Shown here: positions 1-11,405 of the stretch, piece by piece
Position numbering within the stretch: the first letter of the stretch is position 1
How the letters are laid out: each line of letters starts with the position of its first letter
Origin: Agarophyton chilense
Lineage: Eukaryota > Rhodophyta > Florideophyceae > Gracilariales > Gracilariaceae
NCBI GenBank assembly: GCA_030374765.1
Contig: JARGXX010000115.1
Location: 1,527,501-1,591,500 of the forward strand
Direction of reading: 5' to 3'
Length of the DNA: 64,000 nucleotides
The notes under the pieces: generated by a model
What the model saw: the letters and a program-made list of their open reading frames with translations, nothing else
Databases searched by the model: none
What the model was told of the DNA's origin: nothing
Program-made: the position numbers and the translations under genes

Positions 1-262
1 ACTGCATTCAGCGTCCTGTAGTCGTCAGAGAACCTGAAGAAGCCATCTTTCCTCTCCACAAGAACAAGGGGACTTGCCCATTCGGATTGGTTCGGAGGCG
101 CTGGCTCTATGACTTGAGCTTTGCGAATCTTGTTCATTTTGTCGGCGACAATTTCCCTACCCTTCAGACTTGTACGGTATGGGTGCTGGGACTGTGTTTA
201 AGCATCATCCTGAAGGTCAATGTGGTGTGCAGTTGCTCTGTTTTTGCGAAATCTACCTGACC
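1..262 (-). pseudogene. Reverse transcriptase N-terminal fragment of the decayed element
   Basis: The minus-strand translation contains HHIDL, then after an in-frame TAA a stretch ending WASPLVLVERKDGFFRF, DDYRTLNA. This is the conserved start of Ty3/gypsy reverse transcriptase (compare WASPVVLVPKPDGSLRFC, IDYRKLNA near 10510-10590 in the second element). The polymerase active site lies outside the window to the left. Confidence 0.8.
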
Positions 263-650
263 ACATGGCCTAGTATTCCGTGAAGAGATCAAGTACCTGG
301 GGCCTATAGGATCCGAATTCTGCCCCAATAGCGACTGTCTCCACCCAAGAGTCGACGTCCTCGTCGGGAGTTCGTGTTGGAACCTTATCCATTTGGGCCT
401 CCATGATGACCACGGGCACGGATAGAGTGATGCCAATCACTGTACTTTTAGGTAACCGTACGGGTTTATCTCTGAAGTTGCTGATTGTGACCAAGAACGG
501 CCTAATCGGATGGATGTCCATTACTCCATTGGCCATGAAGGAAAGGTGTTTTAGAACGGTGTTCAGGAAATTCTGAATCGCTACGAGACCTGAGGACTGG
601 AAATGGACCGATACAGTGATTTAGGTCATTGGGGGTATCGTTATGGCCTT

Positions 651-1079
651 TCAAAAGCGAACCTTATTGGACCTCGTGTTTTCAAAGATAAACGCTAGTT
701 TGAGGTTAGCTTCTGGCCCTGGGGCGGAACCAGTTATGGAAATGGAAGGTGCACGGTAGAATGCGCCTTTCCTAAGGCCTAGGTGAATGGACATAATGTA
801 TCCATCGATAAAGGAGGTCCCTATGATTGCCTCAGCGCCCAAGTTAGAACATACAAGGAACCACGTGCGGACTTTGAAGTGTATTAAGTGGAGGAGAAGT
901 GGTACTATCCGTTTAATGCCCATTGCTCTACGTGATGCGTGCGGAATTCTGGTAGTCTTCCTCGCCTGAACGAAATATTGCCAACCAATTGGGAGTAGCT
1001 TAGGATGGACCAAGTTGGGACCAGCGCCTGCTTTCAAATACTCTGTTGCCACTCGAGAGTTATCGGAACGAAGTCCCAT
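651..1079 (-). pseudogene. Retropepsin-like fragment of the decayed element
   Basis: The piece contains AGAGPNLVHPKLLP and, further on, LGAEAIIGTSFIDGYI. These match the flap and core of the second element's protease (DIGAGPNFIRESEL and LAAPVVLGCDYCDKFV). The expected catalytic Asp before the Gly-Ala-Gly is an Ala here, so this copy is dead. Confidence 0.7.
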
Positions 1080-1548
1080 GGTTACTTGAACTTTTCAACT
1101 CTCTTTCTTGAGGACACTAACAGGGTCGTTACTGTGTTCCAATTATGGTTGATCCTGAGTGGTCCGTTTTGGGTGGTTTGTATTGGGAGGTGAGAAGCTG
1201 CTTGGATCATAACCGTCCAATTGATTGAGGCAGGGGCTGAAAGAGGGAGGATTTAGTTCGCGTTGACCCTTCAAGAGTTTTCCGATGGGGTTTTCGTTTC
1301 TTTCTGAGGATAAGATTCGTCTTCGGGGTCGTCCGTTGGATCGACAATGGAGTGGACCTTTGGGGCTTTGATTGGAGTATCCGGAGGCGTGGCATATCGT
1401 GAGCTTCCAGGGGTCCCTTTGACTCGTTGTTATGCGCTGTTAAACATTCCTTCCGATCGCCGCACTGGGTAATTCTCTTCCCTTAAGGCTAGGAGGTTTT
1501 CGCGTGCGTATTTAGGCAGATACCTCGTGTAGTCCCAAGGTATGACCA

Positions 1549-2211
1549 TTAAAAGGCAGACGAAGCATGCCCTCGGGAAGTGAACAAAAATTTCCTTGCG
1601 GGGCGGAAAGGGAGAATACTTGGGCGTGGGTGGTCCAGTGGTCGCTGTAATTCCGTGGGAGGTACATAAGGGGGGCCCGGGCGGAGGAGTACTGACCTAA
1701 ACCGCCGGACATCTTCCGAATCCCCGTAATGGAATGATACATCCATGTCTGATTCCATGGAGCTAACCAAATGGGCTCGGTTGGGTTTAAGCAATGGAAC
1801 TGCGTGGCCTATGGATATATCAGCGTTGAGCCTGGAAGTCCTGTAGGCTTTGCCGTAACCCTCGGCGTATGTGGCGAGCCTTCCGAACGAGTATTGTGGG
1901 TGTTCCGCGTGGTAATTGTGGACGTATGTCCAAATAGCTGGGAGTAATCCAGTGATGAAGTGACGTTTGAGCCATCCGTAAGAAAACACGTTTCCACATC
2001 GGTAAGCCTTCTTCCATAGGTCGTCAGCAAAAGCCCATTTGGTCACATTGGAGCTCTGTCTAAAGGATATTACTTCCTTGTGGCCATCCATTATGACATC
2101 ATCCATGGCGTAAGGTTCCAAGAGGTAATGAACAACCTGAGGGAGTGACCTGAGAAGCTCATGTTCTTGAGCATCCATGAGGTCAGGTGTGCCAGATATC
2201 TTCGAAAGCAC
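1549..2211 (-). pseudogene. Gag core fragment of the decayed element
   Basis: The first roughly 130 residues align by eye with the gag core at 8091-8500. Shared spaced motifs include a Leu-Pro near the start, YRCGNVFS against VRCGNVHS, and a LATYAEGYGKAYR-like helix against LVQFAKAEGDAARA. Such retrotransposon gag segments form the particle capsid. The C-terminal third is Pro/Arg-rich and may be out of frame. Confidence 0.65.
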
Positions 2212-2502
2212 TCGGTCACGCGCCTGTCCTGTGAGGAAGAATTGGGAAAGGTCCAGAGCGGCGCCCTAGTGGACACCGTTCTGATCGCAGGCCATACGGT
2301 ACAAACTGAGAAACCTAAAGACAGAAATGGGATTAGAACCCAAGTACTTGTCCGTAATGGTTAATTACATCCGTTTGGCCCATTTGACGACTCTTCGAGC
2401 CACCGAACCAGAATATTTCGGGGACCTGTCGGCCAGACGGTAATTCCGGTGGTCTAGAACCTTAAGGAAAAGTTCGTTTGTCGTTTTCAGTAGTTTAAGG
2501 CC

Positions 2503-2829
2503 TCAAACGGCAGTCACATCCACTTCCGAGTCAGTCGTTTCGGTCGAGGACGCTTCGGAATCACTCGTGTCGGAATGGTCTCTCCTTTTGCTTCTTCTGC
2601 TCTTCTTTCTCCTACGGTTGTTTCTTTCGTTTCCAGGGGAATAAGAACCTAAAGGATCAATCTCTCTATCAGATCCGATGCAGCCCTGCAGTCGTTGTAC
2701 CTCATATTGTCCTTTCGGTAGGGCAATATGTCTCTCTTCTAGACGTGGAGCCCCTCTTCTGCTCCTAGATTGTCCTTTCATTGGAATTTCCTGATGGTGT
2801 TCCTGGCGAGAGGCGAATAATATTTCCAC
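2503..2829 (-). pseudogene. Gag basic/acidic linker fragment of the decayed element
   Basis: A basic run (RRRKKSRRSKRRDHSD) is followed by a Ser/Thr/Asp/Glu-rich tract. This is the same order as the second element's gag at about 7640-7790 (SKSRRKKRKYARDSSDESSS, then Asp/Ser repeats). It supports common descent of the two elements and marks the gag N-terminal half. Confidence 0.6.
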
Positions 2830-3060
2830 TCCGGGGTTCGGTTGGCGGTTGCCACATGGAAGCCGGATGGTTGAATTGTGAAGTGGCCCTAGGGACCGGG
2901 TTGCATGACTGGCTGATGACTGCTCCTTGAACGGCGTGAATGAGGGAGCCTAAAAATAGCTCAGAATCCATGGCCTTGGGGACGATTGGAGTGACGAAGT
3001 GAACCGTGTGGTCAGCGATCACCGTAGCGAGTCGAATGTACGCAATGGAATCCACATGAG

Positions 3061-6000
3061 CTGAGCAGAGCTCAAGGAGACGGGGCCAGACAAAGTCGGC
3101 AAGCCCGGTGGGAGTATTCTTTCTAATTCCCTCAGTCTAACGGGGTTTTCCTTGTAGTATGCCTGACCTAGAGGTAGCTCTGGTGAGGCGTTCTCGTAAA
3201 TGTGCTGCTATCGTGGGTTCTCGGCGAATTCTTTCAGGGTCGTCCAGGGAAGTCAGTACTCCATGGGGCTGGCTTCTCGTGCTCCTGTGGTCGCTAAAAT
3301 TATCACCCTGAGGTTCAGGCTACATCGTCAGCGTTGTAGTGGCAACTGTTTCTGCCGTAGAAGTCGGTTAGCTGTGTTTCCTACATCTATAATGGCGGTT
3401 ACTTCTGTAACTCTGGTCCGTTGGGGAATTAAACCAAAGGCTTAAATCCGTATAATTCTTCGTTCTTGTGGTCTGTTCAACTATTTCTAAGGGATTCTAA
3501 GTCAGGAAACCAAAATGAAACGCAATCACAGGTGGGTTAGCGTATGGGTTTCGACCGAGGATAGCGTGGTATAGCGGGTCCTAAGGTTCTTACCCTTGAC
3601 GGCGGCACTCCCAGAGTACTTGGTGCAATGGGCTGGCGGTTACTGCGTAGTCCTACAGTTTGGAGCTCCGAAAACGATCGCTTGAAGACCAATTGCTAGA
3701 ACTAATGTACCAAAGGGAGTAATTTAGTATCCTAACGGGGCCTACTTTACTCTAAGGGAGAAGCGTCACTCGAGCCAAGTAAATAGTAATGGCGAGGCGC
3801 TGGGATCTCCCCGGCACTGTAATGCTAATCTATTACACTACTTAAAATAAATAAACAATCTAAATATGTCCAACGATGGTCGGCCAGTCCACGTCGTGTC
3901 TCTAAGATATCTCAGGCCCTGCCGGCTTACAGAACTCGACCTGAATCGTTGCTCCTTCACTATTGCCACCAATCCTGCGGCTGTTCATTACGGAAGTGGA
4001 GCCTCTATAAGTACGACAGGCACGTCCTGGAGGGAAGCTTAGATGGTTTCACCGAACTGGCTGATTGCCTTCACACGGCTTGCTCTCGTATTACCCCGCT
4101 CAGGTCCACCTGACTCTTTGCCACACGTTGTAGCACATTCTCCGCGACAACCATAGGAAGCGATCGTACACTTAGAAACATCAAAGCCTGCGCCACATTT
4201 ACTGTGCCGGTTTCACCGAGCGGAACGCAAGCAGGCTGGAGCCCTCCCAACTCGTCCTTAACGAAGGCTCTCTCCGTTTGAATACCCACTTCTACGGTCT
4301 TCAACTTTTTGGGCGGGGGTGGCGCGGCAACTATTGCAGCCGTTGGATGCACCGTAATGGGTTCGAAGTAGGACTCTTCGAAGCCCATGGGGAAGAAATC
4401 CGGTCTCAGTTTGAAAAGCTAAGGTTCCGACGTTGTGCCAGCAGAAGAATGACCCATTGAAGGTCGGGTTACACTCTCTGTTGCGGAATTATCACCCCAC
4501 CACTTCCGGAAGAGCCATTAAAGATTGTCATACGACAACTCGAACATCATCGAACCGAGCGGGTTGGAATCGGCAGTTGGGAACGCTTGGTCATCGCTCA
4601 TTTTCTTTAGCTGATTCTGCAATCTCGGCTGGTACTCCCGTTCATCGACGCACCGCACAAACTGCATGTCGCACTGCCCTTTCGTTTTGTGAACCCCCGT
4701 GGTAGTAACTCTTCGGCAGTGATTCCATCTTTCCTGCCACGGTGCGGCGCTCGTTCGTTTCGGGTTTTTCGTCGCAATTTTGGACAGCTCTTGAGAAGAC
4801 GCCCAAACCGCCGTGCGTGCAGATATTTATGACAGTACTGGACGTAGTAGCTCACTGAAAACGAAACCAACTTCAGCTCTCTGGGACCCAGATGCACTCG
4901 CTGATAGCGGGGATCTAACTCCTCTCCCGGTATTGGAACCGATTGGAAATGAACTGGTACGGGGACATTCTTGGCGGCACTATCGGACAGAAATTACCCT
5001 CCATATCCTGCCATACCGCTCTGCTGTTCTGACATATCCAACGCACTGACGGTCTCGGGGTGGCCGACGTCTGAGTCTGAACGAACCGGAACCTGGAGTA
5101 TACGTACTTCTATATGTACAAAGGAATAACATACGGAATTTGCCGGCCATAGCGCTCGCGCGCGGTGATACCAAAGCTGGTAGGTCCCTCGTTGGTTTTC
5201 ATCGAACGGACATCGCCACAATCACGCGCTCGAGTCTCCGACCGGCAGCAACAGTCAAGTTCCCCTCGAGATTGGTGCTCGGTACGTCGAAATCGATTCA
5301 TTTCTGTAGAGCAATCCCAGATGGGGAAATACCTCTCGGGTGTTCGAATCCCGCTCTCGTGAAGAGGGGTAACTCAGCGAAAAAGCCTTCGGGCCACCGA
5401 TGCGTGGGTGTAAGACCACAATGGTTCAGGCAATAACTACGAAGGTGATGAACCCAGGAAGAGGGGAAGAATCAAAGGGGGGTCCAAGGACAAGGATATT
5501 CCGCGGACAACGGCAAAGTGTAGGGCGAAATTGCAGGGCGAAATAGGACGCACGACCAAGCGTACAGACCTATGATAGGGGTATCCATACTGGATAGGCG
5601 AAATAAAAACGGGTCAAAACAACCCTATACAGGGGCGGTGTACTGACCTAAACACAGGAAAACCAAAAAAAGAAGCACAACAATAACAATGGTACAGTGA
5701 CGTCTGAGCTTCCCGGAGGGATGGATTAGCCAAACCGGTCGCAGTTCTTCTCTTTAAGAGACAGAGACTCGCATAGGCGAAATAATCTAGAGCCAAGCAC
5801 TCGGTTACCAAATACTTGGTGGAAGCGATGGCGGTGAAGCCATCGCTTAGGTCTATTCTAGACAGTGGACTACACGTGTAGACTATAGTAGTGCAAACCA
5901 ATCCTGGTCCATACACGTATCATGTGTGTAGCCCCAGCCTTACACGTCCATGTGTCCATTACGGTGCTACTGTAGAGACTTAACTAACATACCTTCTAAG

Positions 6001-6138
6001 GTGTACAAATTACTAAGAACTAATATTACTCATAAAATCGTTGATGTGGTCCCCGATATATCAGGCCCCATATGAAAGGTGCCCCGACTGGTTATAGGCG
6101 CACGCATTGCTCTACAATATCAAAGGGACGAAGGCGCC
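3061..6138. other. No supportable gene; probable remnant of retroelement 5' region
   Basis: Only short ORFs occur here, for example minus-strand 4071-4388 (105 codons) and 4607-4897 (96 codons, with a CSLCGASMNG stretch). None matches a family I know. The decayed element's LTR and leader should fall in this interval. The right part (about 5430-6138) flanks the second element's insertion site. Confidence 0.5.
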
Positions 6139-6143
6139 GGATG
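6139..6143. repeat. Target site duplication, left copy (GGATG)
   Basis: GGATG directly precedes the TG of the left LTR and is repeated exactly at 16792-16796 after the CA of the right LTR. A 5-bp duplication is typical of Ty3/gypsy integration. Confidence 0.95.
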
Positions 6144-6810
6144 TGTAGTATTCTACTATGTCGGGGAATCCGATAGGATAATTTTTCGCGAAGTCGCGGT
6201 TGGAACTCATAAGTGAGTGATGTCATCAAATTTGTGATATGAAACGGCACACCGCGTAGAATGCCAAAAAGCAGGGTACATTAGTGGAACACGTGGCATC
6301 ACGAGTGGAGTGGCTTGCAACGGCGCATGTATTGGCGATCCACGTGGCAGGTTTTACTACCCTTTGTAGCTAGACGTCCATTAGGGACCATACCCATACC
6401 GTGGTTTGGCTAAGTGGCTGACCACTGGGTATTATTTATATATTAATTTGGGCACTCACCCTGGCACACAGTATATAGTGCACCAGAGGTGAGCGCCGAC
6501 TCCAAGTAAAGCAGACAACATGGGCATCATGACTATTCTGTTCCTCGCTTAGGATTCCTTAACCGGATATCCGGACGAGCCATAATAGATAGTCAGCCCC
6601 CAACCACTTCACGAGCCGTCTCGTACCAACGTTCCATCAACGTTTTACAGTTGCACTGTTCACCCACGCTGGCGAGTAGTGGCCTTACACCCCACTTCCA
6701 GCTCGCTGGTGTTGTAGCTCTACCACCCCTTTTACTTCGCCGCAAGCGACCCATCGGCAATCCGAACGCTGTGGCAGGTGTCTGCTCTCTCCGTTAGAGC
6801 GGATACTACA
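6144..6810 (+). repeat. Left LTR (667 bp)
   Basis: It begins TGTAGTATTCTACTA and ends GGATACTACA, giving the terminal inverted TGTAGTA/TACTACA typical of LTRs. The same sequence recurs at 16126-16791 and as a solo copy at 25274-25940. A TATA-like box sits at 6472-6477. Confidence 0.97.
6472..6477 (+). promoter_or_regulatory. LTR TATA box
   Basis: TATATA within CAGTATATAGTG is conserved in all three LTR copies. Transcription would be expected to start about 25-35 bp downstream, near 6500-6512. A second AT-rich candidate (TTTATATATTAA near 6435) is less conserved between the copies. Confidence 0.5.
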
Positions 6811-7025
6811 AGTTGTCTCCCGACTTAGAACCACTGTGGTCAGCTGCACTGAACAATTCGCTCCTGGAACGTGGAATCGATATCGATACTTGGAAGAAGT
6901 GGAATAACTACTGTTATTGTTTATCAAACCACCTCCGGCAATTGCTGAATTCATCGTGGTTGAAAACGTGGTCGAGAAGTCGAAGACAACATTTGGTTCG
7001 CATCTGGACTCAGGTTTGGTCTAGG

Positions 7026-9180
7026 ATGCCGAAGACCCGAACCCAGTCGAGTACTGGTCGCCCGGGTCCTGCGGGACCACCTCCGAAACCGAGGCTCGCC
7101 TCATCTGCTGAAGCCGGAGAGCGGCTGTATCTTCAAGCGATGTCGCGCTCACGCTCGGAGAATGATGAACGAGATCTCTCGGGTGTACCGGCCCCTGTGG
7201 CAGCGGCAGTTACGCCCACCACAGAAGCCTTAGTTGACCCTGAGCTCGTTGGACCTCAAGAAGAGGATGATTTGCGCAGGGAAGTGCGTCGTCTCAAGTC
7301 TGAGTCAAGCGTTTCGCACGTGCGCATGGTTGCGTTGGAATCGCAGATCGCTGCTCTTATCGCTGATGTCGCACAATTACGCAGTGCGCATCAAGCACTC
7401 GTTCGTCAAGACGATGGGAAGCAGGTCTCTGCCTCAGTGAAAACACTACGTGAGGATTTGAACCATCTACTGGAAAGGTACGGGAATACGCCCGATGCGC
7501 TACCCGGCTTAACCGTGGATGTAGAGGAAGTCCTCACTCGAGTTAACCCTCGTTTAGAACGCCTGGAGGCGGCAGTTTATGCGCAGACTGCTGCTAAACC
7601 AGTCGTGCTGGAAGAGGAAGGAGCTCCTTTGAAGGGAGCTCTTTCGAAGAAGTCGAAGTCACGACGTAAGAAGCGGAAGTACGCACGTGATTCGAGTGAT
7701 GAATCGTCAAGTACGGAGGGCTTCAGTTCCAGTACTGATGATTCTGATGATTCAGACACGTCAGATGACGACGACAGTGATGATGGTCATCGAAGGTCCC
7801 AATCTCGGAAGAAAAACACGTCTTCGTGGTTAATGAGAAAAAAAGGCTCACCTTCCAGAGAATTGAAGGTGCTCCCGTGCACGAATCCGCTTTATCGGAA
7901 GGTCCTGAATTACAGGTACTACCGTCTGAATGTGAAGAGCAAGAAGCGCTCAGGACGCGAAACCGCGAAGATGAAAGATCACATCAAACGATTAAAGATT
8001 GGCCTTAATGATTTAATATTTGATGGGAAAACCCCCATTCTCGTTATCGAGTTTCTCACTTGATTCGTTGCCGAAGCAGACACTCTAGAGATGAGTGAAC
8101 CACACGCATTTGTGTCTTTACCACACTTCCTGAAGGGTTTTGCTTTAGAGCAATATCGTTCCGTATGCGGATCATTGACAGCCGATGAAGGCGGCGTTAC
8201 CTCATGGCCAGAGGCGGTGCAGTATTTTCTGTGCAGTTACGCGACTTCAAACAAGATACGTCAGGAGATACTGGACCTAAGGGATGTGACCCAAAACCCT
8301 GAGGAGGGCGAAGCTGAGTACAGCTCAAGGCATAACAAAGCTTCAGTCCGCTGTGGAAACGTCCACTCGACGGAGGACAAGATTACCTTGTACATCGACG
8401 GGCTGGACCCGAGCATCAAGTCGTTGGTAGCTCGATATCGAGAGAAGCATGGAAGAGTCTCCTGTTTGGAGTTAGTTCAGTTTGCGAAAGCTGAAGGAGA
8501 CGCGGCCAGAGCGCGTGGTAGCCCCCGTGGTTCAGTGGCTTTTGGAACCTCAATGGGTAAGGAGAACATCTCCGCCAGAGTTAAATCACCGCAGCAAACT
8601 GCTACATCTGGAATCTCCAGTTGACTCGCGAGAATCGTCGTTAGCACCAAAAGGGAGTGACTCACATGAGGAGGCGGTCCATTTAATGGAATATAGGGAC
8701 TCTTCTGTACCTACAGTGGATCTCCCACACTCGGAGTCTCACGAAGAGGAAGCCCTAAAGGCTATGGAGGGCCGTCGACCTATGTACCGTCCCTACACGG
8801 TGCCACCACAAGGAGGTTTTAAGAACGGGAAACCCGGATGGGTGGATACTCGCACGGCATACCGTTCACAACCTATGTTGACCAACCGTCGTGACGGTTT
8901 GATCTGTTATTCGTTTAATGGAAAACACCATTTGAGTGCAGATTGCACGCTTCCTGCAAAAGATCTGAGTCGTATCATGACGAATTATGAAGCACTCTCA
9001 GAAGAGGAAAGGAGCGGCGTATCGGCGGGCTTGTATTGGAAAGCCAAAAGTTGGTTTTCTCAGACACCAATGCGCAGGACGGACAAGCCGGTTGCTCAGA
9101 ATGCTGAAGTGTTACAACCCGGACCCCCGGTAGGAAGAGGTGCATTTGAGGCGAAGAAGCAGGTGCAACCGGAAAACTAA
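7026..9180 (+). pseudogene. gag of the full-length element (broken)
   Basis: ATG at 7026 is the first Met of an open frame that starts after a TAG inside the LTR. The product runs through a Pro-rich start, a coiled-coil-like helix, a basic then Asp/Ser-rich linker (7650-7790), the gag core (8091-8500) and a zinc knuckle (8905-8946). Three lesions are visible. An in-frame TGA at 8061-8063 is followed by the same frame. A shift to the +1 frame occurs between 8482 and 8624. In the CX2CX4HX4C knuckle the second Cys codon is TTT (Phe, 8914-8916). The frame ends at TAA 9178-9180, and pol then reads in the original frame, which suggests two compensating indels in what was one gag-pol frame. Gag would form particles and package RNA. 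Confidence 0.85.
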
Positions 9181-9221
9181 GTGAGGGTGCCCCTAGGGGG
9201 TCGGCACTAGTCGATCCCGTA

Positions 9222-11405
9222 GTGCTGACCACGGAGAGCTCGCCTCCCAGCTACCGCGCTTGGAAGCCCAATATTCTCTTGAGGCCTCCCAAATTTCCGC
9301 CGTACGGAATCAATCCGCCGGACGGAAATCGAGTACAGTTTGACTGTGAGTTACATCGTCCTTGGAGACGTTATACTTGTCCGTCAAAACGGGAAAGTTA
9401 CCTCATGGTAGTGTCTAAAAGAAACTATAAGGTCTATGCCGACATCGGCTCTGACAGGAATCTGTTATCTCGTCGATTGACTATCCTGGACATAGGTGCT
9501 GGTCCGAACTTTATACGGGAATCGGAGCTCGCTCCTGCTGACTTAGAACGTATTCGATACGGTCCTTTACCGAACATGCGAGATGCCAACAAAAATGCTG
9601 TGAAGACACTGGGAACAGTTCGACTCGTGGTGCGTTTGGGACACTTTGTAGTTCTAGTCGACTTCATCGTCTGTAAGACGTTAGCTGCACCAGTGGTACT
9701 GGGATGTGATTATTGCGACAAGTTTGTCGAATCCATTCGCCCGCGAAGAAAACTAGTCGAACTAGATGATGGATCAATGGTACCAATTGTTCGCAAGCCA
9801 ATGCGTCGTTGCCCCGAAGCACCTCCACTTCCACCATCTATGGAATACGGGAAATCCCGAGGACGTGTCTCGCAGACGATTCGAGTAGCGAAGAGTGCCA
9901 TGCTGAAGGCGCAAACCCAAACTTGGGTTCAAGTAAGAACAGAACGACATAGACTCGTGGTAATTCAACCGAATAATCGGATGTACGAATCCCGTGGATT
10001 GCTAGTCGCTAAAGGCATTGCTCAGATTGATCCTGGTAGCCCCTTTTGGATACTAGTGAGTAACTTCACCGATAACGATTATCAGATACCGAAGAATCAG
10101 GTTGTTGCAACAGCTTTGCCTCATCCCACAGTGGTGGTCCCTACTCATATTTCTACTGCAGAAGTATTGGGATTAACCTATGTCGGTGACACAGACGAAG
10201 AACTGCAAACTCCGTCTGGAGATCAATTGCAAACGGCAAAGGATCCAGAGAGCCTGGTCGATGAGCTAGACTTAGCACATGTGTCGGAACACTACAGAAC
10301 GAAGATCAGGTCTATGCTGAAGAAGTATACATCCATGTGGAGTGGAAAACTAGGAGAGATCTTCGCTACGGAACACCACATTGATTTGCTCCCAGGGTCA
10401 CGACCCATCTCCCAACCACCCTACAGAGCGGGACCGCGAACTCGTCAAATCGAGGATGAGAATGCCAGCAAAATGCTGGAAGAAGGAGTAATCGAAGCAG
10501 CTCAATCTGCTTGGGCCTCACCAGTGGTGCTGGTCCCAAAACCTGATGGTTCTTTACGATTCTGTATCGATTATCGAAAACTGAACGCAGTTACAGTTCG
10601 GGATACATACCCGTTGCATCGAATGGACGAATGTATTGACAACCTAGGAGAAGCGAACGTGTTCACCACGTTGGACGCCAACTCTGGCTATTGGCAGGTG
10701 CCTGTAGCGGAAGAAGACCAAGACAAAACCGCATTTGCGTGTCACGCCGGTCTCTACCGTTTCAAAAGGATGCCCTTTGGCTTAACGAATGCACCGGCTA
10801 CTTTCCAACGTACTCTGGACATCTTGCTCTCAAGATACAAGTGGAAGACTTGTTTAGTTTATTTGGACGATGTGATCATCTTTTCCCAGGATGTGGAAAG
10901 CCATTTACAGCATGTCGAGGAGATCCTCAAAGCACTACAGAGCGCAGGTATCACCTTCAAGTTCAAGAAATGCGAATGGTTCGCTGGCACCGTCCGGTAC
11001 TTAGGACACGTGATCAAACAGGGACAGCTTGCCATTCAAGAGGCAAAAACAGCGGCTCTCCGCGAAGTACAACCTCCGTCGACACAGAAGCAATTGCGTT
11101 CTTTCCTCGGTTTGTGCAACGTCTACCGACGATTCGTGCCACGATACTCGCATATAGCGGCACCGCTCAACGCAAAGATGCGTAAAGAACAACCAGTACA
11201 GCCGGAACAATTCAGACAAGCTGAAGTGGAAGCGTTCGACACGCTAAAGACAAAGATTATTACAGCCCCAGTCTTGGCGCTGCCCATCCCCAACCTGCCA
11301 TACTCAGTGGATACCGACTCTAGCGAGTACCAAGTAGGGTGTGCCCTTCTCAAACACACCCTGATGGTGAACACAAACCCATTGGTTACTGGTCAAGATC
11401 GCTGA
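9222..11405 (+). pseudogene. pol part 1: protease, reverse transcriptase, RNase H start
   Basis: The frame is open for 727 codons. The protease motif DIGAGPNF (Asp codon near 9489) sits early, with LAAPVVLGCDY downstream. Reverse transcriptase starts near HHIDLLPGSRP, has WASPVVLV, FTTLDANSGYWQ and an intact YLDD active site (10860-10871), then the RNase H hinge FLGLCNVYRRFV. RNase H begins with Asp in SVDTDSSEYQVG. The frame is lost near 11349-11351, where deletion of one base best explains the jump. No clean ATG opens this frame, as expected if it was fused to gag or reached by frameshifting. Confidence 0.93.

Larger units (their letters stand above)
1..3060 (-). mobile_element. Decayed Ty3/gypsy retrotransposon (5' part, runs off left edge)
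   Basis: Read on the minus strand, the pieces follow gag-pol order: an Arg/Ser-rich then acidic gag segment (2829-2503), a gag core (2211-1549), a retropepsin-like segment (1079-651), a linker (536-270) and the start of reverse transcriptase (about 260-1). Each piece resembles the matching part of the better preserved element at 6144-16791 but is clearly diverged, so this is an older relative of the same lineage. Stops and frameshifts separate all pieces. The upstream LTR should lie to the right of 3060, but I could not delimit it without a second copy. Confidence 0.85.

Noticed and set aside
5334-5352. tRNA-like B box (GGTGTTCGAATCCCGC)
   Set aside because: The T-stem does not close properly, and no A box or complementary acceptor strand lies upstream.
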